Below are positions 17,494-29,218 of a stretch of DNA of 60,000 nucleotides, piece by piece. The stretch comes from Bolinopsis microptera (taxonomy: Eukaryota; Ctenophora; Tentaculata; Lobata; Bolinopsidae), in NCBI RefSeq assembly GCF_026151205.1, contig NC_087082.1, positions 17,889,401 to 17,949,400 on the forward strand. Reading direction: 5' to 3'. The notes beneath the pieces are model-generated. The model was not told where the DNA came from, did no database searches, and worked only from the letters and a program-made list of their open reading frames with translations. The position numbers and the translations under genes were made by a program. The first letter of the stretch is position 1, and each line of letters begins with the position of its first letter.

Positions 17494-20400
17494 ATGACAA
17501 AACCACTGCTGTGTTTGCTGGTACTCGTACCCTGCGTCCTGGCCTCGATTACTCTCCCTGCCACCAAGCTCTTTCGAAACACCCTCAAACGATGGCAAAT
17601 CAACCCGACCCACGACAAAGACAGACTGTGAGTTACTATTTACATGCTTGATATATGCATGTACGGAGATAGGAAGTTTTTTCAAAATGCTTGATAGTGT
17701 TAGCAAATAATTTGCTGAAAATTAAAAGAAATATGAACTGCTCCGTCTTGATCAGTATTGAACATATTTTTACAGGCTTGCATAAGTAGTTTCTTTTGTC
17801 ATTTTGAACCCGAAAACATTAAATTGTTCAGTGAGCGGTGGAACAGATTTGTGAAAATGAAGAAATCAGTGGAAGAAACAACGAGCGAGGTTTTTCTGGA
17901 GAGTCTCAACAAATTCACGGTTCTTGTAATTAAATCTTCAACTTCTTTTCTCTTGTTCACGGTTCTTGTAAGTAAATCCTGAACTTCTTTTCTGTTGTTC
18001 ATGGTTCTTGTAAATTTTATCTCTATTAATTAATCTCTGCGCTTTTTTTTTTTTTTTTTTTTTTTTTGTCGATGGGCGCTCACCGCAAACCCCCGGGTTT
18101 GCGGGGAGGCTACGTCCGCCTTGTGGCTAACGTCTCTTGGAGCTCCTTTGGTTGCGGAGGTGTACCGAAAGCTCGGCTGGGATGGGGACTCGCTGAGCCG
18201 GCACGAACCAAATGGACATAACATTGCTGTTATGACCCGGTGGAACGGCGATACCCCTAAGAGTATCTGCCATATGTTCCGTCATCGGGGGACTTTCTGA
18301 GTCCATAGAAAGTCAACTGTCGAAACAGCCTCCCGGAAAATTGGGTTTGATAATGCGAGAAACTACCACTTCCACTGTTATCTGGCTAACAGCTCCGCTA
18401 GGTGTTTCTCGATATTTACTGTGCTTGATGTTTGTTGTTTTGCCGTGATTTGTTTGGTCGCGCGCGCACCAGTTTGGTGATAAATTTGTGGCTTTCTTTA
18501 CTATGTATGTCTTTGTCCGCGCGTTCCGTGTTTTCAGTAGACCCCTTTTGCCGTTCTCTCTGTTTATGTGACGAGCTATTGTACTGTTTTGGCATATTTG
18601 TGGGTTTTAGGTACCATTTGTCCATGGCTGGGTCGTTTTGATATTCTACTGTCCGTAGCGGAAAGGAGCTTGCCGGGCTCCTGTGTGAGTGAGGTGGAGT
18701 GGAGAGAGGCTAGGTATGTGCTGGTATTTGATCTGATCCAGCCAGACGACGTTTAGCCTGCCGGACAATGAGGGGCAGTTACCATCCCCTACCAACGTGG
18801 AGGTCACTCTGAGGTTGCTAGTGGGTCCAGAAACAACAGGGGGGATGGAGTGAGTGATCCCTGCAGCTTGCTGGCTAGCCACCCCAAAGCGGGTGGGGCT
18901 GTGAAAGCCGTGCTCAGACTAGGCACCCCACCCGTCGTCTCTTCTTGCAGTAGCAAGGCGTGTTAGTTGATGAGGACTAACACAAGGGATTAATCTCTGC
19001 GCTTGAAACTCAACCTTTTCATTTTATCACTCAAACACACCTCCTCTCAGAACGACTTTGAGTACGACACGATTGTCAAGCCTCTCATGGAAAACAGTCT
19101 AAACTTCTCGGAACCGCTGTTCACTGATGAGGAGGTTGAAAATCACCCCGTCACGAGGAGACTTGCGAGAAGCAAGCGAGATTATGGGTTACCGGAGGAG
19201 TTAACGTTTTGGGAGGAAGGAGTGACTCTTTCAACTCCAGGCGACCAGGCGTCGTGTGGGTCGTGCTGGAGTTTTCCCAATGTGAGTAGTGAGCACGTCT
19301 ATTGTCTCTCATCTGTTTTTCCCAGCATTCACTGATCGTCCCGCCATGACTTTTTTTGTTTAAAATATATCAGTCCGTCATCATATTTTCCTTCGGTTGT
19401 ACGACGATTTTCGTAGTTAAGCTTATTTATTTTCTTATCGTAAGCAGAAGCTTACGTTTATGAGGCTGTCTACAACCATTGGACAACCCTCATCATTAGC
19501 ATATGATCATTGTTTAAGGTGGAACGTACTTTATTATCCTATCGACATTAAAGTCTGATCTTGACAATAAAGTATAAACTAAACGAATTGATGAAAGATA
19601 AACTTAATCACCTTCACAATTTTAACAACACGAGCTGCTGAACAGGTTGGAACGTTTGAAGCTCTGAACACAAGGTTGTCGGGCGAGAAAATGAAGTTTT
19701 CTGAACAGTACTTTGTTGATTGCACGTTTTCCTACTCCGGCTGCGCTGGAGGAACTGTGAACCAGGGCTACAAACTCACTATGATGAGGCAGTACCTGAT
19801 GTCTGCAGAACAGTGGCCATACACAGCTGATTGTAAGTCTGGGGTTTAGAAACCCTATTTCAAATTTTGAATTCAGTAAGGTAGAACATTTCGTGAAAAG
19901 TCGGGGTGAAATGTGCCGAGAGCAGGAATTGAACCTAGTTAGATTTTAAAATTTAAATGCGTGAATGTATTCCTCCTCGTCTACAATCGTGTGAGCTTGG
20001 AGAAGCATCATGAGCGGGCATTGAATGGGGGTTTAAAATTCTATGTGAAGTTATAATAAATTATGAGTAGAATCATTTGTTGACATAGCAGGTGAGAATA
20101 ACTGATAAGGAAATGATTGGCTTGTTCAGCTACTAGCTAAGCTAATAAATACCTGATTGTTTGATCGAATATTCCATAAGGTGGAATGTTGCTATGCCAA
20201 TTTATCATTTTTAAACTCAATAACGTCTCCTTTAGATCAGGAATGTGCGTTTACGATGGACATTCGAAACGATCGGAACAATGCTATGACGAAGATATGG
20301 GGTCAGGATTATGTGCCGCTTAGAAAGAATGAGGAGAGTTTCTTGACGAAATTGCATATATCCCCAATAGCTTTTGGGTCTTACATCTCCGAAGCAATCT

Positions 20401-21336
20401 TCGGGTACTCTGGAGGTGGGTTCTTTTTTTAGAATAGACTTAAAATGTCTCCTGAAACATATCAACTCATAATATTGAACTCAGTTATTTATACAGTAGT
20501 AACTTATAAGTAATATTAAAAATAAATGATAATAAAACATTAAACTTCCCTCTTAATGTTGAAACATTCTCTGGCAGGTTTATATGACGACGCTTTGTGT
20601 GCTTCACAACCGCTGGCTCACTCAATGTTGATGGTCGGATACACCGCTACTTACTTGAGAGTGAAGGCTAGGTAACATTGTACTTTCAAATTGTACTTTA
20701 CTTCTCGTGAGGAGATAATATTTGTAGCAACCCCACTTATAGCGCAGTCTATTAGCTAAGGGTATGCGCTCCACGTATGCCTACATATGTCTACATATAT
20801 CTGTAATATATGCCTACATATATGATATATCTTTACTATATCCTTTATAATTTTCCCTAACGCTTACTAAAAGCCAAATATTTCCAGCTACGGACCATCT
20901 TTTGGACTCGGCGGTTACATAAACTACAAGCGGGGATCCTTCAACATGCCTTCCTGCAGATTCTTTGAAAATGGTTACATATTTACCGCTACATACAGAA
21001 GGGGTGAGAAAATAGAATTTCAGTGGATCATTGAAACTTGTTTGCCTTGTGCCGCATTGGCGATATTTTTTAAACATCTCTATCCAACTTTACATTACCA
21101 TAATATTAACTATGGCATGGAAACGCCATTCAATAATGAAATACAGTATGCCAATCTATCTCCTCCCTTATTAAATATGAACTCCTCATCCCACAGAGAT
21201 GCAGTATGACTTCTGTGGAGATAAGAAGCTGGTAACACGGTCTGCGTGCTTGAAATCCTGCGAAGATAAGAATTTAGCGGGAACAGAAACTGGGTGGACG
21301 CTGGCTTCCATACCGACAAGATATCACAACCAGAAG
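17494..21336 (+). CDS. Papain-family (C1) cysteine peptidase, N-terminal part of a multidomain secreted protein
   Basis: Exons by splice signals and phase: 17494-17627, 17832-17967, 19051-19281, 19646-19832, 20236 to about 20418, 20579-20671, 20888-21003, 21197-21336. Exon 1 encodes a signal peptide (MTKPLLCLLVLVPCVLAS). Exons 2-3 are I29-propeptide-like (LERWNRFVKMKKS, then LNFSEPLFTDEEV). The mature domain has the oxyanion Gln and catalytic Cys in GDQASCGSCWSF, then SEQYFVDCT and a Gly-rich GCAGGT. The catalytic His is in LAHSMLMVGY. The expected Asn (NSWG in papain) reads KASYG, so Asn is replaced by Ala and Trp by Tyr. The exon 5 donor is uncertain: the strong GTGGGT at 20416 gives the wrong phase, the weaker GTTCTT at 20419 the right one. 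The last exon begins the lectin-like domain. Confidence 0.85.
17919..18020 (+). repeat. Triplicated splice-donor segment, 43-bp period
   Basis: GGTTCTTGTAA followed by TTCTTTTCT-like sequence occurs at about 17919, 17962 and 18005. The three copies offer GTAATT, GTAAGT and GTAAAT as donors. Only the middle one (GTAAGT at 17968) keeps exon 2 in phase with exon 3. The duplication therefore adds 14 codons to the propeptide region if that donor is used. Confidence 0.6.
18027..19003 (-). mobile_element. GC-rich poly(A) retroposon with 15-bp target duplication
   Basis: An insertion flanked by TTAATCTCTGCGCTT (18028-18042 and 18990-19004). A long T run (about 18040-18067) on the + strand is the poly(A) tail of a minus-strand element. 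The roughly 920-bp body is markedly more GC-rich than its surroundings and has no long conserved ORF. The long target duplication and poly(A) indicate LINE-mediated integration. It may be an internally deleted LINE (5' and 3' ends only) or a retrotransposed RNA. It lies in intron 2 of the peptidase gene, just before the exon 3 acceptor. Confidence 0.75.
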
Positions 21337-24300
21337 GTTTACCTACTCATTTTGCGTCAAATTTCTCTCTTATTTTGCGTCAAATTTCTCTCTCTTCGTT
21401 TTAACACTAACAGTACTGCACCCCTTGTACTTGTAACCTGATGCCCGACCATATAGCCAAGGCTCAGACGGCCTACAATGAAATTGTCGATATATTGGAT
21501 AGTTTCCCGACTATAAATAAAAGCAACAGATCGAAGGAAGACAGTCAAAAGGCGTTTGATAATTCAAAGCTGAAGATTTTCAACCTCATGAAGTCAAGTA
21601 TTCTGCCTGTTATCACTGATAAGGGTGCTACATCATACACTTACATTGTAAAGGAGAATGTGCGAGTATCGGCTGAGATCAAGGATTTGCAGCTCAAAAT
21701 CAGAGAGTTGCAAACGGAAAACAAAAGCTTGAATGCCCGAGCAGACACGCTAATTGGGACCTATAGTGACGTTGTTGGTGGAGTCAAGACTGTTTTGGAA
21801 AACTGGAAGCAAGATCTCGATGTATCAGGTATAGATATGAAGAAAGAAGTGAAGCAGGCCGTTAAAGAACACCTAAAAGAGATTATGACCGAAACTGTCT
21901 CCACGATAGTCAAAACAGACAAAATGACAAAAACATTTGCTGACGTTGTGAAGAATACAGAAAGTATTATTGGCCGCGAGACGAAGAAATGTTTCGAGAA
22001 CAGTTTAGCCTCTGCGCTTAAGGAAAGCCAGTCTGAGATTGTATCTCAGACCACAGCTCGACAGGAAGCTGATGTGTTCGACAAAGAGAAGCGTATCAGG
22101 AACGTCGTGATCACTACTGTTCCTGAGAGCTCACTAACAGAGATAAAGGACAGGATCGCAGCCGACAAGCTGATAGCTGCCACGGTTCTAGATGTCACAA
22201 CCGACCAGATAGAACGCTGCTACAGAGCTGGTCCCCCTCTCGGGTCTGGCTCTTATAAGGAAAGAACAAAGCCACGACCCCTTGTTGTTGTGCTTGCGAC
22301 ACCAGATCTTGCCCGTAGCAAGCACAAGTACGGAAATGGCTGCAAGGTTTTCAAGGATGGTGAGGACTACTGGATAAATCCAGACTTATCCCAGGCTGAA
22401 AGAAGGGCGAACTACGAGGCGCGGCAAAGGAGACGGGAGCGGACGAAGAACAGTGATTTCAAGGGACTATTGACAGGTGGTACGGAATCGGAAAACTCCG
22501 ACAACGTTGCGACCGGTTAGCTGTCTCTAGTTATAATTCTAAACTAAGAAACAATGCTAGTCATTTTCTGAAAGTTTTTTATTCGAATGCAAATGACTTG
22601 AAGAATAAAATCAGTGAACTGCAAATTGTAACCGAATCCAGCGACTGCAAGGTTTTGGGAATTACAGAAACAATGTTCAGTGCAGATGTGTATGATGCAG
22701 AGGTAGCATTAGCGAACTTTAGGCTGTATAGAGTAGATCGATTAACGGGGAAAGGTGGTGGTTCTTGTATATATGTGCATGATTCTATCCAATCTCACAA
22801 TGTAACAATAAATGTACCTGATTGCATATGTGTCATGCTAAATTCTGATTGTATTGATATTGCATTATTTGTTATATACCGATCCCCTTCATTAACAATC
22901 GATAAGTGTCAATCAATGTTATCTAATCTGTCCGTAGCGATTGAAAATCTAGCCCCTAATACCGAACTGATCATGATGGGAGATTTCAATCTTCCTGATG
23001 TTGTGTGGGATTTAGGTGTAGTTAAATGTCCGAATAATTCAATTAATCAAAAATTCCTGATTCAACAGTGTTATCTTGATTTTTTCGCAAAACATGATCT
23101 CAGTTGGGTTATCGGAGACGATGTTAAAACTCGCAGAAGGAAGGGTTTAACAACAGTGCAATCGTCAACTCTTGACAATGTTATGACTTCATACCCCGCC
23201 ATATTTCAGGAAGTTCAAATAACCGCACCGCTGGGAAAATCAGACCATGTGGGAATTATCAGTAAGTGGTCAATTGCTAACCATGATGAATATGTGACTC
23301 AACAGAAGAAGAATTGGTCAAAAGCAAACAAAGACCTAACCATTGATACAGCAGGGCCGCTGCAATGGAGTGCTAATCATGACTTGACTATTGAAGAGCA
23401 CTGGAATCTGATTCAGGCCAATGCCAACACCATTGCTGAAGCTGTTCCAGTCGTCAAATTGAGGATAAATCGTGCAGGTGCAATAAAATCACGATCGGTC
23501 TGGGACAAACCATGTCTAATCAAGGCACGGAAGCTAAAAGAAAAACTGTGGTCTATTTTTGAAAGCGACCCGACATCAAAAAACCTGAATCATGCACTAC
23601 ATCAGCAGGGTGCTTACGAGAAGAAGCAACAGCAGCTCATGATATGCTATGAGAATAAAGCAGCAGCCCAGCTAATAATAAATCCAAAAGCTTTCTACAG
23701 CTATATGAACTCCAAGCGCAAGATTAGGGCTGCAATATCTGGAATCAGAGATGCTAGTGGGGATGAACTCCACTCAGCACATGATATGGCTAACCAACTT
23801 GGGATTTTCTTTGAGAGCACGTTTGTAAAGGAGAATCAGGCCTCAATACCTGACCCACTACCCGGTGACAGCGCAAAGGAGACGATTCCTGACCTGAAAT
23901 TCAATACAAGTGTAGTTCAAGATCAACTTCGTAAAGTTAACATCTGGAAATCCGTTGGACCTGATGATATACACCCCAAGCTTTTGAAAACACTAGCCGA
24001 AAACAAACAGTTTGCTGATTCAGTCACAGCACTGTTCCAAAAATGCTACAACGACGGAAAGATTCCCGAAATCTGGAAGCAAGCAAATGTCACTGCATTG
24101 CATAAAAAGGGGGATAAATCCCAAGCCAGCAACTATCGCCCTATTAGCCTAACGTGTGTTCTTTCCAAGATCTTTGTGAGGTTTTTAAGAAACCATATTC
24201 TAGCTCACGTATCCCCCATGATTGTGAATGAACAACACGGTTTCCTACCAAAAAGATCCTGCGTCTCGAACCTCCTGGAATGTATGGACATTGTCAGTGA

Positions 24301-26263
24301 GATACTAGAGAAGGACGGGTCAGCTGATATACTGTATCTCGATTTTCAGAAGGCTTTCGATTCTGTACCACACAAACGATTGCTGAGAAAATTACAATCC
24401 TTTGGAATATCTGGCAACACCCTTGCAGTCGTGGAAGACTTTCTAACAGGAAGAACATTTCGCGTCAGGGTTGGATCATCATTTTCTAGAGTGTTTGCTG
24501 TAACATCCGGGGTCCCTCAAGGAACCGTGCTGGCCCCCTGCTCTTCCTGCTCTTCATAAATGATCTCCCTGATGGAATTGAGAGCTTCGTATCACTCTTT
24601 GCTGACGATCTTAAGCTAGTAACGAGCACAGCTAAGCACAGTTTTGCACAAGATGATATACTGAAACTCAATGCGTGGGAGAAGGAATGGCTCCTAAGAT
24701 TCAATGTGAAGGATGGCAAGTGTAAGGTACTACATATTGGGCGTAACAATCCAATGCATGAGTACTTCATGAATGGGGAATGCCTCCCCCAAGTGAAGTC
24801 AGAAAAGGATCTTGGAGTTCTAATTACCAGAAACCTGGACTGGAGTGACCATATAGATAAGTCCGTGAAAAAAGCAAAGTCTGTTATAGGCTGGATCAAA
24901 CGAAGCTTGATCTGCCGTAACAAATTTGTTATGCTAAATGTCTACCGAACTCTAGTTCGACCTCACATCGAATACGCTGTGCAAGTGTGGAATCTACCAG
25001 CAGAGCACGGAAACTGGAGGACTATTAAGAAGATAGAAGATGTTCAGAGAGAATTTACACGAATAATCGACGGGATTGGTATCCTACCATACGATGAGAG
25101 ACTGAGAATCCTCTAGTTAACAACACTACTGGAGCGCCGTATGAATGGTGATCTTATTGAAACCTTTAAAATAACGACGGGTAAAGTGGACTATGGACAA
25201 GATCTTTTCAGGATATCACGTAGCGGTACCAAGATCCTAAAAGATAAAAGAGGAAATCAGGTCCTCAGTAACCGGGTTGCCAATTACTGGAACAAAGTAC
25301 CAAGTTCGGTTAAAGAAGCCAGTTCAGTAGACGCATTCAAAGCTCGACTTCAATGTTATAAAAATGAACTGATAGCGAGTGGAGCATTATCAAAGGGTCA
25401 CTTCTGGGATCTCAGCGAAACCTTGATGTCAAAAATAAATACATGTGAGCATGATTCATATGCATATTTCATGTCTAATAACCCATTGATTGCTAAATAC
25501 CTAGGAATCAATGTATCTTGATTGTTAAATTCAGAATTACATGTTAACGTCCTTAAAATAATTAATCATTACATGTTCCGGATAGGAACATTTTTCATTT
25601 TGAAAATATTGTGCGAACTGCAATAGCGTAGAGTGCAGTTGGGTTTTAAGTTTTGTCGAGATGGCTATGTGGCCATAATCCTATTATTATTATTATTATA
25701 ACTTTTACTCTTTCAGTATTTATGTATTTTCCTTTGCGAGGGGTTTAAGTTGATCGTATCAGGTTTGCAGTCAGAATTCTCAATGATGACCCACACATAA
25801 TGGGCTATTGACCCGCATCGATTGATTGTTTCCTCTGTTCATTAAACTTAGTTTAATTTGTCCTAATTAGTGATTCCACAGGTGGTGGATCTGATATTAG
25901 CAGAATATCCGGGAGTAAAATCTGACGATAAGTTGAACTATTTCTGGATGGGGCTGCAGTGAGTGATAAAAAATGTTTACTATGGTCTCGTTCATGTATA
26001 TACTTTATTAGGTTTAATCCATAACCGTTATCAAAATCACTAGTATATTTCTATTGACGTACCACAACACTCCTCCAGAGACCTGACAAAGACATCAGCT
26101 CTGGAGTGGACAGACAATTTCATTCCGGTAAACTATGCGAATATATCAAACCACGACGTCTTTAACTGGGGCGAGAAATACGGAACAATCAATAAAAACT
26201 CTGGTTTTTACGCGATGAAGAGTTCAGAAACCGCAACACATTGGGGGGTGTGCGGCAGGGCAG
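21197..26263 (+). CDS. C-type lectin-like domain of the same gene, split by a LINE
   Basis: Exons 21197-21336, 25882-25958 and 26079-26263. Exon 1 has Cys-containing ACLKSCEDKN, then GWTLASIPTRYHNQK, the classic start of a C-type lectin fold. The next exon gives VVDLILAEYPG and NYFWMGLQ. The third gives ALEWTDN, FNWGEKYG, SGFYAMK and THWGVCGRA. These match the WIGL and WxD strands and the last Cys of the family. The usual EPN/QPD calcium motif is not evident, so sugar binding is uncertain. Phases join correctly. A 4.3-kb CR1-like LINE lies in the intron between the first two exons. The domain would be extracellular, downstream of the peptidase domain. Confidence 0.75.
21441..22520 (+). CDS. 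LINE ORF1 protein (coiled coil, RRM-like)
   Basis: A 359-residue intact ORF. Residues about 60-110 form a Leu/Glu/Lys coiled coil (IKDLQLKIRELQTENKSL). From about 220 there is an RRM-like region (RIRNVVITTVPES, then RPLVVVLATPDLA) followed by a basic tail (ANYEARQRRRERTK). This is the usual layout of an RNA-binding LINE ORF1 protein. It has no AlkB or SGNH domain, unlike the LINE at 8600-13990, so two distinct ORF1 types coexist in this window. Confidence 0.8.
   Translation: MPDHIAKAQTAYNEIVDILDSFPTINKSNRSKEDSQKAFDNSKLKIFNLMKSSILPVITDKGATSYTYIVKENVRVSAEIKDLQLKIRELQTENKSLNARADTLIGTYSDVVGGVKTVLENWKQDLDVSGIDMKKEVKQAVKEHLKEIMTETVSTIVKTDKMTKTFADVVKNTESIIGRETKKCFENSLASALKESQSEIVSQTTARQEADVFDKEKRIRNVVITTVPESSLTEIKDRIAADKLIAATVLDVTTDQIERCYRAGPPLGSGSYKERTKPRPLVVVLATPDLARSKHKYGNGCKVFKDGEDYWINPDLSQAERRANYEARQRRRERTKNSDFKGLLTGGTESENSDNVATG
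22540..25521 (+). pseudogene. LINE ORF2 (endonuclease-RT) with frameshift and nonsense mutation
   Basis: The endonuclease starts near FYSNANDLKNKISEL (about 22577) with ITET, VIYRSP, MGDFNLPD and SDHVG. The RT has NYRPISLTCVLSKIF, LDFQKAFDSVP and SGVPQGTVL. At about 24535 one base appears lost within the GP-LLF motif, shifting the frame. The catalytic SLFADDLKLV is read in the next frame. In that frame a TAG at 25114-25116 interrupts the C-terminal region, which continues to 25521 (ANYWNKVPSSVKEAS). Two lesions make ORF2 inactive. Otherwise it is full length for a CR1-type ORF2. Confidence 0.88.
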
Positions 26264-26459
26264 GTTTGATTTATTTTTATGATAATATAAAATTATAATG
26301 TAAAATGCTAAATTAAACGGAGTCATGAAAGGTTTGTTTTATTTCCTTCTATTATCTTATTATTACGCTGTTTTAATCAGTAATCAATTATAATTGATAA
26401 TTTAACTATAATTACGTCATCAATAACATGATTAAGTATTGATACATACTTGTTCGTAG

Positions 26460-26636
26460 TGACTTGCTGGGACATCAGCAGTGCAGTGGAGAACGGAGAC
26501 GTTACCTTTGACAGAGAGAAACTGACCGAGGGTACAGTGGCAACTCCCAATTGTTACAGTGGCTACACTATCAGTGACGCAACCACCATTGCTTGTGTTG
26601 GTGGTATATGGAACAAGGATCTTCCTACCTGTGCAG
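26460..26636 (+). CDS. Sushi (CCP) domain exon
   Basis: A phase 1-1 exon between TTCGTAG and GTTTGT splice sites. It encodes TCWDISSAVENGDVTF, then NCYSGYTISDATTIACVGG and PTCAG. The four Cys and the Gly-Tyr and late Trp (GGIWNKDLPTC) fit the complement-control-protein module. It directly follows the lectin-like exons in the same transcript orientation. Confidence 0.8.
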
Positions 26637-27647
26637 GTTTGTGTTTTGTATGATCATACTTTTTTAGGTTTGTGAAAACAAAAATGCCACGATATCATAT
26701 TCTTATGCTGTTCGGCGAAGGGTTGAAAGCCTCAACTTATTTCCCACGTTCCTACTGTTTATGGAATTTTCATATTTTGATTTCTAGGCTTGATTTATTG
26801 AAATATCGTGGGGACATGACTAAACTTAAATATCTTTAGATGTCATTCCTACGATATTGGAAAATTGCTTTGTCGCTAATGTGTAATCGCTAGTTTTTGC
26901 TCGTGACGTTTGCTGAGAAAATTTGTTGGCTTGTTTCTATTATTTGAAGTTTCACGAAGTGCCGCTGATAGTTTGTGTTAGATTTCTTTAGCGACGATTC
27001 TCAAAGAATAGAAAAAAAAAAGATGAAGCACACTGTATCTGTGGCTGTGAATGTAATAAAAAAGTTATCCGTTTGACCGCGGAAATCCATGAATAAACCC
27101 TTGGAATCGGTCAAGTAAGTTATTCTCGCTACGTTTCAGTTCAATATATTAGTTTACAAAATTGTTAATCGTTGTGAATTCAATCGAATGAAGCAGCGAG
27201 GGCTTTAGCCTAACTTCGAAGCATAACAAACAGAAAAAATTACAATCACCTAGTCAAAAGTTTCAATGCAAATTGCAATGCAGTACATCTGTGATGGACA
27301 GAGATTGATAAGTTGACCGAAATTTACAAGTAAACAGAAATGTACAGACAGAAGATTATCGACGAGGCGCAGACTAAATCGACGGATCAATTGACTTTTG
27401 ACAGACTTAGTTGTAATTTCTTTTTACTATTACTAAATCAGTAGTCAATGACTAGACAGGGTTATTGAAAATTACAAAGAATAAAATGGCGTCTGGACTT
27501 GGGACCAGTTCATAGTACATTTAATTAATCCCTCTGAAAACCATTATGCTAGCTAAAAATGATATTGTTAGGTAAAACGTACTGAAAATTAAAATTAAGA
27601 TTATAATTGAAAACGAACTGAACTAACAAAAAGAATGCCACGTCATG
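26637..27647. other. Intron sequence, no gene seen
   Basis: AT-rich intronic sequence between the first sushi exon and the RT fragment. I see no long ORF, tandem array or recognisable element. Confidence 0.5.
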
Positions 27648-28055
27648 CTAAAATACATATTCCGAATTTAAATTAATCCCAAATTTTCCCCAAATGTTAA
27701 AATACTTGTAGTTGTCAACAAAGATTTCAAACCGTTTGCGCAAGGCAGCAATATTGAAACTTTGTCGTGCAAGTTTACGAACTAAATTTTTACAATCCAA
27801 AATATAACTGTTAAAAGAACTATTAATACGAGCTAAACGAACTAACTGACTAATAAATATACCATAAGACTGGCCTTTGGGAATATTCCCATCTAAAAAG
27901 GGATAATTAATGACATCAAAATTATAATCGTTCCTCTTGTCATAAAGTTTAACAAAAAACTTTCCTCTATAAATACTGATAGTAAGATCTAAAAAGTTAG
28001 TTTTACGAACTGAAGTATTAGTTTTATTAAAAGTCTGATTATTGCTTATATGCAT
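27648..28055 (-). pseudogene. Reverse-transcriptase C-terminal fragment (Penelope-like group)
   Basis: A 135-residue ORF with FLDLTISIYRGKF, LYDKRNDYNF, YPFLDGNIPKGQSYGIFISQ and LVRLARI. These blocks are typical of an RT family common in invertebrate genomes that I associate with Penelope-like elements; the exact clade is uncertain. The upstream catalytic region is absent, so this is a 5'-truncated relic in the host intron. Confidence 0.6.
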
Positions 28056-28420
28056 TACGAAAACCTTAACATGCGGTTACCATAAGGATATCCTAACTTG
28101 CACACAGTGCACGATTGAGAACCTAATCAATGCAAACTTTGGTACATTGCAGTTCCATCTGTCCCGTCAACAAAATTACACAAGCCCGACAAATTGATGA
28201 ATTGGAAAATTGCCAAATTTCCAAATTGAGAAATTACTAAATATTGTGCTAATGCCTTGCCTTATGGTTCAGTCGGACCAGCTGCGCTGTTAAACGATCA
28301 ACTACAGCCTGCATCATAGCGATTAACTTTCAGCAGACACAGCAGACACAGCCAACGTGGCTCTTCAGAACGACAGAACCGTTTTGATTGTAGCTGGCTA
28401 ATGAGGTCAACCTTGAGGAC

Positions 28421-29218
28421 ATGTGGGATAATTTCAAGCAGACAGTCACTGATGTCTCGATGGAAGTGCTTGGAAAGCGTCCCCGGAAGGTTAAAGAAAA
28501 ACACCTTTCGCAAACCTCTAAGAACTTGATAGAGCAACGGGGAATGTTCAAACGGAGGGATCCCACTTCAAACGTCAATAGATCAGCCTACTCTAAACTT
28601 AATAAATTAGTTAAGAAAAGTTGTAAAACTGACGACAACAACTGGGCTACTAAAATAGCGACTGATCTAGAGGAGGCTTCTAAGAAAGGCCAGCAAAGGG
28701 GAGTTTGGGATAAGATAAAGAAGATTTCTGGGAAAAAGAAGAAAAAAGTGGGTATGTCAGTTAGGGATAAGGATGGTCATTTTATTACAGACCCGCACAG
28801 TCAGAAGGAAAGGTGGAATGAGCACTTTACTGAGCTCTTAAATCCTCCACTATCGGATGCCAATCTTGATGACCTCGATGGTGTGCCCTCACAACCGAGT
28901 TTTGACTACCTTTCTTGCTCTGATGGACCTCCTTCTAGAGATGAGATTAGTTATGCTCTAAAGAAACTGAAGAACTGCAAAAGTGCGGGGGTTGATGAGA
29001 TAACTAATGAACAACTTAAGTATGGTGGAAGTGCTCTTGTTGGCCAACTAGAGCTACTGTTTAAAAAGGTATGGGAGGAAGAGGTGATCCCTGAGGATTG
29101 GCTTAAAAGTGTTATAGTGGTTATCGGAAAGAAGGGAGACACCTCATACTGCTGCAATAATAGGGGTATAACTCTTAGGGCAACGTCTTCTAAGGTTCTT
29201 CAAATGGTTGTCATTTGG
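28421..29218 (+). pseudogene. RTE-like RT, N-terminal piece
   Basis: Reads MWDNFKQTVTDVSMEVLGKR, a Lys-rich region, then KERWNEHFTELLNPP, LKNCKSAGVDEITNEQLKYG and IPEDWLKSVIVVIGKKGD. This is the conserved pre-palm region of RTE reverse transcriptases (usual form APGxDGIxxE, then W..(G)..IPxxKKGD). It breaks off after SSKVLQMV, where unrelated DNA begins. The endonuclease part is missing or lies in decayed sequence upstream. Confidence 0.8.

Larger units (their letters stand above)
21400..25700 (+). mobile_element. CR1-like LINE in the lectin-domain intron
   Basis: A non-LTR retrotransposon in sense orientation with the host gene. It has ORF1 (21441-22520), ORF2 (about 22540-25521 with two lesions) and a 3' UTR ending in a (TAT)n microsatellite at about 25681-25701. 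Boundaries are approximate and no target duplication was found. The intron just upstream has a 24-bp tandem duplication (ATTTTGCGTCAAATTTCTCT). Confidence 0.85.

Noticed and set aside
18030-18990. Hammerhead-like ribozyme near the 5' end of the retroposon (TTGATGAGGAC)
   Set aside because: A TGATGAG core word is present, but no GAAA partner and no matching three-stem layout was found.
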